From Cheilinus undulatus (lineage: Eukaryota; Chordata; Actinopteri; Labriformes; Labridae), in the NCBI RefSeq assembly GCF_018320785.1, contig NC_054878.1:30765523-30829522 (forward strand): DNA of 64,000 nt, read 5' to 3'. A model generated the notes under the pieces. It did not search any database, had not been told where the DNA came from, and was given only the letters and a program-made list of their open reading frames with translations. Position numbers and translations under genes: made by a program. Within the stretch, counting starts at the first letter, position 1; each line of letters starts with the position of its first letter. Below, one piece after another: positions 24,630 through 36,337 of the stretch.

Positions 24630-25125
24630 CTTGCAAAGCAGATGGATGCGCCCATTTCCTTATTTTTCACTGACGAATCCATCTTGCAAAGCTCCCGTCT
24701 GAACCTTTGGGCCCGGTTAGAAAGTGACAGGACCAATCAGCGACGAGGGGCAATATTCTCAGGCACGGCGGAGTCGTGACGTAAACAAGCAGCAACAAGA
24801 GACTGGTGCAATTATGGTGGTAGAGCTTAGCATGGATGCTGCTAAAGCACCAGTTCCATCAGAACTTGACAAAATTTCTTCGTTAAAAGAAGAACAAAGA
24901 ACAGCAGTGAGTTGTTTTCTTTTCAAAAACTACAAAAGTCAAGTACTTGCATGTCTATAGTCGCCATGGTTTGCGTTATTCCTCGGTAGCTGCGCACGAG
25001 CACCTCGATAGCGGCTACATCACGTTTTTTGTTGCTCTGACTGGCCCGTAAAGATGTGACAGACAGAAGGTTCATCCAATCACACTCCAAGTTTTTTTCA
25101 AATCCTCTGCCCTTTCCCATTATTC
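24630..25125 (+). mobile_element. small DNA element with a helicase-like leader ORF (copy 2)
   Basis: Aligns with 17941-18420 along its length, starting TA|ACCTTGCAAAGCAGATGGAT. The right inverted repeat is lost. It carries CCAATCAGCGACGAGG and TGACGTAA promoter-type words before the ORF. Confidence 0.8.
24814..24960 (+). pseudogene. 48-codon leader resembling the N-terminus of RecQ-like helicases (copy 2)
   Basis: ATG 24814, stop at 24958-24960, the same length and stop position as copy 1. The peptide includes AAKAPVPSELDKISSLKEEQ and RTAVSCFLFK. The frame is open upstream to 24724, but the ATG at 24814 is the one shared with copy 1. Confidence 0.5.
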
Positions 25126-25534
25126 TTACCAGCACCTGGTGTAATGTGATACTAGTTCCAAATGGGCATTTTTAAAAGCTTTTTTGCTGAATACCATTGA
25201 ATAACAAAAGAAGAAGAAATCATCAGTGTGGACACCAATATGCCATGGATGTGTCTAGCCAGCCTAAACCAAAGAAGAAGAAGGAGCATTAATGTCAATG
25301 GACAGGACTAAGGTGCTTAGAAAATTTTTATTTTTTTACATAAAACAATATTTTACTGATCATTTTTATTTTAATAATCATTTAAACAATTCAATTTGTT
25401 TTTAATTTGTACTGTTAAAAAAACGTGAGTGACAAGTTAGTAACAATAAATCTGTTTTCTTGTTAATGGTAATCTCCATTATGTTAGCATCAGGCTAACA
25501 GACTAAGTTGTACATCCCAGTCTATATGCTAGAG

Positions 25535-25835
25535 CACTGGTTTCCTACCTTTTTTTTCTTTTGAGCCCCCTTTACTTTATCGACACAGATAAAAGGTGAT
25601 ATATAGCTGTCAAAAATTAACAGCAGATTTTAATGTTTTTATTGTTCAAATCCAAACAAAATATCCCCACACAAGTTTTCTTACCAAGAGACTTTTGCAT
25701 GAACTATTCATAAGTTTTTTTTACCATGATTTTAGTTAGTATGAGCAAGCCTAATTATTACAACCACAGAGCCTGATGCACCTCCTGAAATCTCTCTCCC
25801 AAAGGGGGTCCCAGACCCTAGGTTGGGAACCATTG
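25535..25835. mobile_element. hAT-like MITE
   Basis: The left end CACTGGTTTCCTACC and the inverted right end CAATGGTTCCCAACC pair with three mismatches. Sub-terminal GAGCCCCC / GGGGGTCCC words. No exact target duplication is visible. Confidence 0.6.
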
Positions 25836-25840
25836 TATTG

Positions 25841-26982
25841 AGCCTTGTTTCCACCCGGCAGTCTGGTTCAGTTCTGTGCTCCACCGCATGCATTTTTTTT
25901 GGGTTTCCGTAGAGCAAAGGTTAGAAAGGGTTCCAAAAAAAATAATCCGTATGTCCCATTTTTTGTCACCCTTCTGTAGGGGTACCAATCTTACCCATTC
26001 TTCCCAAAAAGGTGGAGCTACAGACAAAAGGGGGTTGCACTGGCGTCACGTCAGCACGCAACACGACTACTCGGCTCAAGGCTGCAAAACACAGAAGTCT
26101 GCTCTGTGAGGAGCGCCGAAAACAGGAGAAATACGGACTAATGTCTGCTTAAATCTGGGATATCTGGACTCAACATAGAGCCACACTGTTTCCTAGTCTG
26201 TGGTTATTGATATCTGGCCACAAATCAAGTTTCCTGACGTTTATCTTGACCTGATTTTAAGAACACAGAGCAAAGTCTGAAGGCTCACATCAGCCTGGTC
26301 TATCCGCGGTGGATGTGAAACTAAATTAATGCTGAACTTTTGTGAATACGAAGCTTTAGATCAGCTGATTCTCTGTATTGTAACTAGTTATTCATCTACT
26401 TCTTGCTTTAGGTTACTTGTGAAAACATCACTGTGGCTGCTGAATGTGCTTGTAAAACTTCAGGCTGCAGCCTATTTTAAACCGAGATCAGTGCACCCAT
26501 GATTTCTAAATTACCTGTTTGATTTTGACACCAGTTAAACCTTTAGTTTATTTTTAATGTGGTGAATTCTCATGGTATAGTTCCAAACTTTTATGTTATG
26601 TTGTATTAACTGTTAAAGACATATTAACATACCGTTACGCCTCAAAACGTTTCTGTACACGTATGCCATCAGCTGAGGATCTTCAGGCTACTGACCACTG
26701 TTAATATGATTTAGATGTAGTTATTTTTTAAAAGCACTTTCAGCTAAAATAGAGCTGTTTACTGCTTCATCTCTACTGATTTCTGTCACTCATCTTTTCT
26801 ATAACTCTGCGGCTGGACCAGCTGACCCACGTTGACTGTGACTTCACATTCATGCCTTTACAGCCTGTCCACCAAGTGAGGGTATGGGTGTCTGCGGAAA
26901 CGCAAACTATTTTGATGTATAGCGTACTGAACCATACCAAACCGTACTGAATCAAACCAGACTACCTGGTGAAAACAAGGCT
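25841..26982. mobile_element. 1.14-kb non-autonomous DNA element with about 30-bp inverted repeats
   Basis: The left end AGCCTTGTTTCCACCCGGCA and the inverted right end AGCCTTGTTTTCACCAGGTA continue together into AGTCTGGTT. No transposase frame is present inside. A solo end lies at about 50845-50890. Confidence 0.8.
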
Positions 26983-26989
26983 TTTATGT

Positions 26990-27143
26990 ACTGAGGACTC
27001 GAACACTGGTAATGGGGACTCAACTTGGACTCAGGTAAAGAGGACCCGACTCGGACTCGACTCGGGCTTGAACACTAGGGACTTTGCATAGACTCGAGGT
27101 TTGGTGACTCTGGCTCAACTCGGGACTCGACTACAACACTGCC
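26990..27143. repeat. GACTCG-rich repeat, MITE end
   Basis: About ten GACTCG/GGACTC words in 150 bp ending ACTACAACACTG, as in a common fish MITE terminus. Confidence 0.5.
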
Positions 27144-29079
27144 TCATACAACATAACACTTTTCACCATGTTAAGATTTTAGTGTTTACATTTACAAACT
27201 TCACTTTAGATCATCACTCTACTCTTTAACTTGTGAGTTTGTGCACCAAATCTAATGAAGTGTCCCTTATAATTTACTATCAAAGTTTTATGTACCTCCT
27301 TTTATAATTCATCATTACCTACTGTTTCAGTTTTTATCTGTATTTACCTGCTGACTGCTTTGTATAGTACTACTTATATGGTTATCTTCTCCTGTTCTCC
27401 ACTGGGTGAGTGGGAGTTCAAATCTGCTTCCCCTCATTTTAGTGTCTCAATCTACGCAATGTGACACCGTTTTACATATTGCACCATGTCGTTGTGCTAT
27501 TTGTGTTATCAATCTCTTGCAATAGTTGCAGTTTTTGTCTTGTCCACTCTCTGTTCAACAGGCCCACACTCCCACTTAGAAACAAGACATTTTTAAACCC
27601 GAGAGCCTTCATTTGTGTTGTCAAATTGATTTAGACTGTCCATAAAAGTGTCCATTATTGATTTCCTTGAGAGGTATCCTGCCAATCCAGTGGGTAACGT
27701 CAGGAGAATGTGCAGATCCGGATGCCGGAAAGATCACAATTTTATGCAGTTTACACTGTGCAGAAGCTGACTGCAACATTTGATGGATTCATTCCCCTAT
27801 GCACCTTCCCCCTGGGAAACAGAGGTAGTTCTTCAGTTTTAATGCTTTTTGACACTGTCCATCATTACAGTAACAGAGTGTGTCTTTTTAAAATGTGGTT
27901 TTGAAAAATTTAAGTATCTTGCTCAGAATACTGTACTGAGAATCAGGTGAAGGAAAACAAGCTTGGAATAAACTGAATAAATAGATATTGTTGCTCAACA
28001 GGTGCAGAAATGTGGCTAGAAGAATCAGGATTAACCCCACTCATAACCCCATAACATGAATTGTTCTGACACTGACGTTAAAGTGCATTTTTTCCACCCC
28101 ATTACCTTAAACGCTACAAGAATAATCTCCCTCTTTATTCCTCTCTATCTCTGCACAGGAAACGTGTGTGGTCCGTAATGAGCTCAGTAAACATCTGCTA
28201 CTCCTGTATTAGAGACCATTTTCTCCGCGTCTCATCCTGTAATATGGAGAAATTAGAGTGCAGGGGACTCATTCACGGTGTTTATACACACACACACACA
28301 TTCACAGAGAGCAGACATAACATAAGGAGTCCAAGTGTTTTTATACTACCCGGCTGACGCTCTAACATGCCATCTCTACACCACAATTTTCCATCCACAA
28401 CAGTAAAACACTACCGGGTGTCCTTGGTGTACGATCCCTGGATACCAGCGTTGTTTTTAAAGCGCTGGGTGCTGAGGCCTGTTCTCAGGAGCAGGTTTAC
28501 TCATTTTTATGGAAATCTTTACTGGCTTTAACCAAGAGAGTCCTCAAATTTGGTACAAGTGGGTTTAAAAATACTTCAGACAGGTTTTAAATAGATAACT
28601 AAGTAAACTTGCTTCTTTTTTTTATCAAAGTAAAACAAAACAGAGACTGCTGATGTAGAACTGAAGGAGTCTCCTGAAAACACTACAAGACAACAGAGGT
28701 TTGAAATAGTGCTGTGGGGAGCTCAAAGTGGAGGAATACCGCCACCTAGTGTCAACATGCAATAACACAAACAAAACAACAAAAAGTTTTGCAAAAGCTT
28801 GTAATTTAATCACTTTTATAATAGAAGCAATCAACTATTCTGCATAGAGATAACTTAAGTGAAATGCATACCATGGATCTGTACATCAGACTGACAACAC
28901 AAAAAAGTGTTCATGATTCCTCACACCAGAGTTCACACAGGCTCCTCCTTGTAAACGCTGCCGTTTCTTCTGGATTCCCATAAACTGACAACAGTCCAGT
29001 AAAGTGTTTTTTTAATCTGTATAATCCAGTCTCTTCCTTGCTCCTGACAATGTCTGTCAATGGTAAGATTCCAAATGTT
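27144..29079. other. non-coding stretch downstream of mrpl19
   Basis: Contains the mrpl19 3' UTR (just below 29080) and a short CA run at about 28287-28300. Nothing else was supported. Confidence 0.5.
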
Positions 29080-29301
29080 TTACTTGCTTAACTCCTGCTG
29101 CACCTCCTTCAAGATCTCCTCCTCTAAGGCGGAGGTGTCATACTCCTTCAGCATGTCGTACTCGTTCCATGGCTGCCCCCACTTCTGAGCGTGCTCCATT
29201 TGCTCGGGGGTCAAAGCCAGGTCAAAGCGGATCCCCTTGATGTCGAACTTTGGTCGTTCCCAGCGCTTGGACCATGGCTTTGGTCGCATCTTTACCTTTA
29301 A
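29080..29301 (-). CDS. mrpl19: mrpl19 exon 6 (C-terminus, stop)
   Basis: The acceptor CTTTTTAACCAG precedes codons for [19 protein letters not shown]. The reading frame stays open through [17 protein letters not shown] and stops at TAA, 29082-29080. An open frame upstream of 29301 (to 29331) is intron sequence. Confidence 0.96.
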   Translation of the reverse strand, partial: LKVKMRPKPWSKRWERPKFDIKGIRFDLALTPEQMEHAQKWGQPWNEYDMLKEYDTSALEEEILKEVQQELSK

Positions 29302-32300
29302 CTGGTTAAAAAGGAAAAAGTTCAGTTTCAAAATTCAATACACCAGTTATTTTTAACCCTTGTCTGCCCTATGACATTAACACCAAACATATTACAGTTG
29401 TCAGCAGGGCTGGGCAATTAATCAAAAATAAGATCATTTGGGTGCTGTTTTTTTAGAATAGTCTACAAAAAATACTACCTTCTTCATTTTTGTATGTTTT
29501 TTCCTATTCAATATAAGAATGACAAAAACCCTTCAATGCAATAACTCATATCAAATTATCAATATCAGTCATAATCATCAAAATTAGACACTTTAAAGAA
29601 TTGTTCAGCCCTTGTTCAGGAATTAAAGAAAGTTAAGGAATAATTGCATATCAAATAGCAACTGCAATATGGGAAGGGGGGGGTTGCAATTAGATTATTT
29701 CCAAAATTATTCAGCCCTAGATGTCGCAATACCAGAAATTGAATTTCAGTATGATGCTAAAATCAAAAATCAAAAATCAAACAATATGCAACAAAAATTA
29801 TGTCTTGGACACCCAGAACTACTTAATTTAGTTCATTTTTCCAACCTGCACACAAGAAAGGTTCACCAAAAGCAAATAGACCAAAATTTCATAAAGCATC
29901 CAATGTAATAATGGACTAAATGATCGATGGAGTGGAAGGCTGCACTTCACATCAATGAAGATCATCAGAAGAGTGCTTAGCCTAAGCTAAAAAAAAAAAA
30001 TCCTTAAAAAGTTTCAAAAAAGGAGCACATCTCAAAAGCCAAGTTATGGACAAATGCTTTTGCGTTCAGCATTAAGCCATCATCAGAGCATTTGTTAGAC
30101 TACATCTACAGATTCCCTTCGAAAAAGGTTCACAAGAGCAAGAACAGTAACATCTGGTACTGAGTCGCAACTATATGCAATATGGATCCAACTGGTACCT
30201 TCAACATTACAAAAGAAAAATTATACCAGACAATGAGGGTGTAAAAATAACTCAGGTCCATGTAGTGGCTCACTCACTGGGTTAACAGGCACCTCTCCAG
30301 TGACATCAAACAGCACAGGCTTCATGTTGGGGTCCACAGTGCTGTACTCGGGCAGAGCATCCCTCAGGTACATCAGGTTGTCATCTAGTCTCTTCTCTAG
30401 CTTCAGCACTTCGATCTGTTGAATTCGCGGGCTGTACATCTCATAACAGATCTCCACACCTGAACCACACACATTCAGCAATAGAGAAAAAACAAGCGTC
30501 TACCTGAAGCCCAATGCTCCGTTGTCTTGTACATGTAAAGAAGCTTTTGAGCATTAAATAGGTGCAGTATAAATCTTATCAAGGGTTTCATGTTGAGTCA
30601 GTTTCATATTTTTGTTGTTGCTTTTAAATCAAAATCAAACAGACTCCATTGTGACAGCTAAAATAAACACATAGAGGACGAGTGACAAGTGTTGAAAAGC
30701 AGATTTTAAAAATAATTTACAGTACTATATAAATACATTTGGTTGTATCTGTGGGATAATTCAGTAAAGCCATGTTTAAACAGATGATATAATGACTCAC
30801 CTTGGTTTTGAATGATGTTTCTCAGGATAAATGTGGCTCCAAGCCCCTTTCCACCTCTCTGGATACAAATACCGACAAAGCGGCTACTTTTCCCATTGGC
30901 GTTAGAGTCAGCCATGGTCACTGCCAGGATGCTCCCTTAGAAAAATTTTAAAAAACACTGACACCATTACATTTATAACCTAAAAGACTGCCACAATGCA
31001 AAATTCTTGCCAAGCTATTTCAAGTAGAACAGTTACATGACTAACTTTGTACCAAATAGATATTTTAAAAATGAAGAAAAAAAATCCCCATGATTTACAA
31101 TCAAGATTCCAGTAAAATTGGGGCACTGTGTAAAATATGAATAAAACAGAATGCAATGATTTGCAAATTTCACAAACCCATATTTCACCATATTTCATTC
31201 TCAATAGAAAATAACATCATATATTGGAACTGAGACATTTTACCATTCCATGAAAAACGTTAGCTCATTTTGTATTTAATGGCACCAACACATCTAAAAA
31301 AATTAGGGAGGGGACAACAAAAGGCTGGAAATGTAAGTGGTACTAATGAAAAACCAGTTGGAGTGGCATTTTTCCATTAATTAGGTTAAATAGCAACGTT
31401 AGTAACAACACTAGGTTTGAAAGCAGGATTTTAGCAAGGCAGTCTCTCTGAAGTAAAAACCGTCTAAAAATTTTGGAACCGTTTCAGAAAAATTATCCTC
31501 AGTGTAAAACTGCGACTGGTTTGCAGATCACATCTACTGTACACAATAGCGAAAGATTCAAAGAAGATGGAGAAATCTCTGTGCACAGGGAACAAAGTCA
31601 AAGGTCAACATTGCATGCCCATTATCTTTGGACCCTGAGGCAGCACTGCATTAAAATATGTGATCCTGTGCTGGCTGTTCAATCATTGGTTTAAGTCTGT
31701 ACAGGTTACATCTCTCATCGGCAGCTTTTCTGGCAACTAGAGGAGAGTGCAACTCAGCCTGCATGGAGGGAACCAAGGCATCAGCTATTTGGATGTATTT
31801 TTTAACACTTATTACCAGGTTTGACCAGTTATTGGTAATGCGTAGACTGATCCAAGCCTCCTCACAGTATGGTGAACAGAACCATTTTCAGTCAGAATTT
31901 TTGGTGAGATAATGTGTGAGAACAACTAAAACAGGCAGAACTAGGAGCTAACCTGTCCATAAATTAAATATATAAGCCACAGACAGCAGAAGCCGTATTA
32001 AATGTTAAGATCTGTTCTAAATACCATAGGGGAAAGAGAATATTAGACAAAGACTCCAGGCATAGAAACCCTCAGCCTGAGCACAAATTTAATTTCTAAC
32101 AAGAATCAAGTCACTACAGGTTACTCTAACTTGACTGGAGAATGATGATTGTTGCTCATCTTAAGCCTACTGCATGACAGATGAAAATAAAAGTCTCTTA
32201 CCAACGTAGAATTCAGGGATGTCAAGCACTTTCCTCCTGCGAATCATGTCTTTCCTCTCCATTGAGAATTTTAAAGGATTTGTCCTCTGTCTGGGAGGGA

Positions 32301-32850
32301 TGAACTCTGGGCTCAGACGCCTGAGAGGCACAGACAACTATAAGAAATCCTTGGCACGGTGATTCGTGTTCGTGTACAGTAAATATCTGTGAATGACAGA
32401 GAAAAAACGACATTGTGTGGAGAAAAAAAGTCATACTTCCGCAGAGATCCTTCAGTCCGTGTTTTATCGGCGATGATGACAGGTTTAGATGGAGGGATGA
32501 ATTTAGGAGGCTGTTCGCTCCCTGAAGCGAGGCGACACACGGATGTGGACAGGAACCCTGTGGACAGTAACAAAAATAACACATGAAACCTTATTATTAA
32601 CACATTTAAAACGAATTAAAGCCTATCTCTATTAGGTGATATACTCCTGGCTATGTCATGTAGCTACGTTAGCTAACAGAGGATGTGCGTTTCAAACACG
32701 ACACAACCGAAAGGCCTAACAGTGAGTTTTACTGAAAAAGCAAAAACACAGCCCTTGTTTGGTTTACTTACGTTCATTATGGAGATTTAAGTTTCGAAAA
32801 AGCCTCAGAGAAAGGCCAAATTTGTCGAGCCCCTTCCTGTAGGCTGCCAT
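29080..32850 (-). CDS. mrpl19: mrpl19, mitochondrial large-subunit ribosomal protein bL19m, complete six-exon gene
   Basis: Encodes mitochondrial ribosomal protein L19 (bL19m), part of the 39S large subunit, acting in matrix translation. Exons on the minus strand: 32850-32772, 32557-32437, 32320-32202, 30935-30801, 30459-30278, 29301-29080. All introns are GT/AG, and exon lengths 79, 121, 119, 135, 182 and 222 sum to 858, giving 285 codons plus TAA; the human protein is about the same size. Residues 1-40 are basic and Ser/Leu-rich, as in a mitochondrial presequence. The bL19 core (about residues 107-200) shows [49 protein letters not shown] and [19 protein letters not shown]. The C-terminal third holds [15 protein letters not shown] and ends [12 protein letters not shown]. 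The start is the first ATG of exon 1. An ATTAAA at 29016-29011 is a candidate poly(A) signal. Introns 3 and 5 carry transposon relics. Identity is secure. Confidence 0.97.
29405..29719. mobile_element. MITE with AGGGCTGGGCAATTAATC ends, in mrpl19 intron 5
   Basis: The left end AGGGCTGGGCAATTAATC and the inverted right end AGGGCTGAATAATTTTGG enclose AT-rich non-coding DNA. The same family lies at 46414-46730, with an eroded copy at about 39270-39835. Confidence 0.7.
30278..30459 (-). CDS. mrpl19: mrpl19 exon 5
   Basis: The acceptor GTGTGTGGTTCAG precedes the exon. The peptide covers [20 protein letters not shown] and [20 protein letters not shown] and ends in PVNP at a phase-0 donor, GTGAGT. 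Confidence 0.96.
30801..30935 (-). CDS. mrpl19: mrpl19 exon 4 (bL19 core)
   Basis: The acceptor TTTTTCTAAG precedes the exon. The peptide starts [19 protein letters not shown] and continues into the Gly-rich stretch [19 protein letters not shown], the best-conserved part of the family. The donor is GTGAGT. Confidence 0.96.
31095..31700 (+). mobile_element. Tc1/mariner relic in mrpl19 intron 3
   Basis: Starts with ATTGGGGCACTGTG and AATAAAACAGAATGCAATGA, then TTAGCTCATTTTGTATTTAA and GGGACAACAAAAGGCTGGAA. Decayed transposase words follow (TTCAAAGAAGATGGAGAAAT, AGGCAGCACTGCATTAAAA). The 3' half is lost. Orientation is opposite to the host gene. Confidence 0.85.
32202..32320 (-). CDS. mrpl19: mrpl19 exon 3
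   Basis: The acceptor CTGTGCCTCTCAG precedes the exon. The peptide includes [20 protein letters not shown] followed by [19 protein letters not shown]. The donor is GTAAGAG. The intron that follows is about 1.27 kb and contains a Tc1 relic. Confidence 0.94.
32437..32557 (-). CDS. mrpl19: mrpl19 exon 2
   Basis: The acceptor TTACTGTCCACAG precedes the exon. The peptide runs [19 protein letters not shown] and on through [20 protein letters not shown]. The donor is GTATGA at 32436-32431, phase 2. This is the poorly conserved region between presequence and core domain. Confidence 0.92.
32772..32850 (-). CDS. mrpl19: mrpl19 exon 1 (start codon, presequence)
   Basis: ATG at 32850-32848, 26 codons plus one base (phase 1). 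The peptide begins [18 protein letters not shown], basic and amphipathic, as expected of a mitochondrial targeting sequence. The donor reads GTAAGT on the minus strand at 32771-32766. Confidence 0.93.
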
Positions 32851-33597
32851 GATTGACCTTCTGTAGTCACATGCGCGTACGGAAGCCGTGAATGGACAAT
32901 ATGGATGAAACGCGATTTGTCACAATCTGCAATAAAGCGCGGTGTCCACGAGGTGACGCAGCTGCTTCGTTAACCAAAGCGAGCCTGGGAGCGATTTATG
33001 TGCAAGGATTTGTACACACAAGGGAATTTTACTTTTTTTTGTCATTGCTCCCCACGTGGGCTAACTTATTCATAAATAATTATTCCAGAGAAACGGTTGG
33101 TCTATGATGTGCGCGAGCATGTGAAAGGATAAAAACGTTAAAACCTTTGTACAATAACAGTGTTAAATTTATGTTGCAGAGGTGGAAAGTAACTTATTAT
33201 ATTCACTAACTCTACTTTAATTGAGTGTGTTTTGTGTGTTTCTTTTTCTGCAGTCATTTTTTTGTACTTAAGCATATTTGTGCACAGCACTATCCTTCAT
33301 TACATTTTAAAATACATCAATTACTGACAAAAAAACATCTAAAAGTCGAAAGAGTAAGTTCTAGCTTTCTGTCAATGGCATGAAACTGGCCATGTCTGGC
33401 TTTGACGATCAGTAGCACACAGCAAGAGAATAATTAAATACTGCATCCAAAAACTGCTTTTGCATCTTACATTGTTGTAAAGGTGTGCTTTTACTTAAAC
33501 GGCCTGGTTGGAGACTCATATTCTCATGTTTTTATTGCCATTAGGAACAATTATTCACTGTACAACTCCTCAGTGGCTACTCAGTACTCAGCATGTT
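32851..33597. other. mrpl19 upstream region
   Basis: The first 100 bp hold CpG-containing sequence likely to include the mrpl19 promoter. No motif could be assigned firmly. A 71-codon plus-strand frame at 32892 looks like chance. Confidence 0.4.
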
Positions 33598-33850
33598 AAA
33601 GTCCCAGTAAAGTGAAATCCAAACTTTATGTCTTAACAGACTATATGTTGTATTAAGGTTGCTGCAAACATGTGAAAACACTGAGATCAAAAGTGGTTCA
33701 CCTCTGTCCTGGTTTGGTTTGATTTGGGCAGGACAAATATATGAGCCCATGACATCACCAGTCTTGGGGAATAACCCCACCTCCCTAACACTACAATGAT
33801 ATAAAATACCTGAGCAGTTCATTTTAAAACAGTATGTTGTTAGCTGAAGT
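33598..33850 (+). mobile_element. fragment of the TTAA-flanked element family (copy B)
   Basis: Begins TTAAAGTCCCAGTAAAGTGA and aligns with 49952-50220 (CAAACATGTGAAAACA, CACCTCTGTCCTGG, ATGACATCACCAG). The right end is missing. Confidence 0.75.
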
Positions 33851-35034
33851 CACTGTCTTCAGTAAGACAGCAGAAAAGTGAATGACAAAAAGAAGAACTT
33901 TTAAAATGGACTGAGACACTACACACATCAATATAAATAAAAATGAACAAAAGGTTGAGGGTAAATATTATAGCAAAAACTTAAAGACCAAAGAAATTAG
34001 TTATGAATTCTACACAAAAACCTGTTCATGGTTATGTAAATAAAATAGAGTAAAACAATGTTAGAAATTTTAACAAAAAATACCAAAACACACGTCGTAA
34101 ATTTTAATGGAATACTATTTAGATTACAATTGTCATCATTTATTTTCCACTTTTTTCGTGTAAACATTGTTTACAACACATTCTTGTGAGTGTCAAATGG
34201 GATTGGTATCCTAGCTGTCTCTGCTGGGGGCGCTCTCCTGCTGAAGACTTGTGCATTGAACCCTGTGTCTTGTAGTCAGTCTGCACAATGTTGCCCCCTA
34301 CTCCCCATCAAAAACAGTTGTTGAACACCTCATATGCTTCAGTTGTTAAAGAAGTAAATGGCTGGCTGGTGCCAAAAACACAAATGGATGCATGCTTCTT
34401 CACAGAATACAAGCTAGAATACATAAGCACTAAATAGACACCATTATAAGTAGGATCAAATCTTGCCTAAAATCGTGTTTAAAATCCTGTAGTGTGTGGC
34501 TGGCCTAACCAGGGGGTTTCCATTGCAACCCTACAAATCTGACTGTCTATCTTCTTTTAGAGGCGATGCTTACACTTTAATGATTTTTTTGGGCTGTGTT
34601 GCAGGCTTCTTGTTGCTTTCTTTGCACTGAACATTATTTTGCTTGAAGACTTTTGAAAATGGGAATTCTGACATCTTTCTTAGTCATTAAAATTGAAGCC
34701 AAGAGGACTCACCGTAACTACATGTTGCCACTCTCTTGTGCAACTGTAGGATATAAGAATAGGCTTTACACAAAAATAAACGGCACCTGCTGTGTACAGT
34801 GGGGCAACATCATTCAGAAAGCTGTGAAATATTTAGATATTCTGATTAAGATTTAAACGTTATTTATGATTTAGCCTACCCCATCTCTGTGAAAAAACAG
34901 ACAAAAATATAAACCATTTAACCACTGATGTAACAAAGACACACGAGGGAGGATTTCAATGAAAATGAACTTTATGGCAAGGAGCTAACAGCCTTTTATT
35001 GCATTTTCTCCACTGTTGGGCACATGGTTTTATC
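33851..35034. other. non-coding stretch, nothing recognised
   Basis: AT-rich sequence between a repeat fragment and the minisatellite. Confidence 0.35.
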
Positions 35035-35845
35035 CCCTGAGGGGACACCTGCCCACTGGAAGACAACTCTGGAGGGCACTTTATCATTCATTGTCTGGAA
35101 AGGCAGCATGAAGGAAAGTTTATCATGTACTGTCCATTTATATGCAGCCTAGTGACACTTTGACATATATCCAATAAGAGGACTCAAAGCCAAATTTTCC
35201 AACATACTTAGGAGGGCAATCTGTATAATTTTGTCTATTTAGAAGACACCAATAATAACTCTGTCAAATTTTGTCCACTTAAGGTGCAATAGGCCAAATT
35301 CGGTCCACGTGGGGGGCACTTAGGAGGGCACTTTGTCAAAATTTGTCCACTAAAGACAGCATGTATACAAATTTTGTCCACACTGAGGGCAATAAGCCAA
35401 ATTTAGTCCACATGGGGGGCACTTAGTTAATTTTTGTCTTTTCAGAAGACACTAAGATGGCACTTTAGGGCACTTTAGAGGGCAAATTGTCAAATTTTGT
35501 CTTTATTAGCATGTTTAAGTAGGCACTCTGATTTTTTTGTTCTTTTAAAGGGGCAATGGTTAAATTTTGTGTTTTCAGGGGGCACTTTCTTAAATATTGT
35601 CTTTTCAGAGGGCACTTTGTCAAATGTTTTCTTTTTAGAGGACACTTACAAGGGCACACTGTCACAATTTGTCTTTTTAAGGATTCAAGTGTTACTTTTT
35701 TCTATTCAAAGGGCACCTGTCAAATGTTGTCTTTTCAGAGGAAAGTTAGACAGCACGTTGTAAAATTGTATCTATTTGGACAGCATTTAGCTTAATTCTG
35801 TCCACTTAGCGGGCCCTAAAGAGGGCACTTTGGGAAATTTGTTCA
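35035..35845. repeat. degenerate minisatellite, roughly 30-40 bp unit
   Basis: The phrases GGGCACTTTGTCAAATTTTG and GTCTTTTCAGAGGGCACTT recur about twenty times with substitutions and small gaps. A first half uses GTCCACTT and a second half GTCTTTTCAG in the linker. Open frames on both strands here are by-products of the repeat. Confidence 0.85.
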
Positions 35846-35999
35846 ATGAAAACGCCCTTTATTGTGTGACCAGTGATACAAAATGTTATTTCCATACAGC
35901 AACAGTGAGCAAAAAGTTTAGGTCAAACCTTTGCTATAAGAGCTCTTTAATGCAAAACATTATAAACGAATCCCAGACTGAGCAGGAAGTGTTATAATA

Positions 36000-36337
36000 A
36001 ATCATATCAGTTCCCTCTATGTGTGCCTGATAAGGAACTCCGGGTCTTTGAGACCATGCAGGGGAGCGGCGGTCCTCCAGGTGGGCTGCCTCCTCCTCAG
36101 CTCAACACAGCCCACAGTTAGCTGTGTGCTCTCTCACAGAGCAGCAGAGCACTGCTCCGGGACAGGGCTACCTCTACCCCAGTCTCTCACAGCGGCGTGC
36201 TGCTAAGTGGTGGGAGGAAGATGAGGGAAGAGGACCAGTAGAAACATGGGAGCTCACATCTCCTGAAACCTCATGCTGCTGCTTCTGCTGGACTTTCTGA
36301 TGCTACGGAGAAACCCCAAAACTTCGAGGCTTCAAGG
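36000..36337 (+). promoter_or_regulatory. candidate 5' UTR / proximal promoter of the eva1c-like gene
   Basis: A GC-richer stretch directly before the signal-peptide exon, containing several short out-of-frame ATGs (for example 36273). It stands out in composition from the AT-rich flanks. No TATA box could be assigned with confidence. Confidence 0.3.

Noticed and set aside
32892..33107. Divergent small gene sharing the mrpl19 promoter
   Set aside because: The 71-codon frame has no family resemblance and no plausible splice partner.
35465..35795. Regular-looking peptide repeats (KCPLKRK… on minus, LFRGHF… on plus)
   Set aside because: Direct translation of a DNA minisatellite; no start context or codon pattern of a gene.
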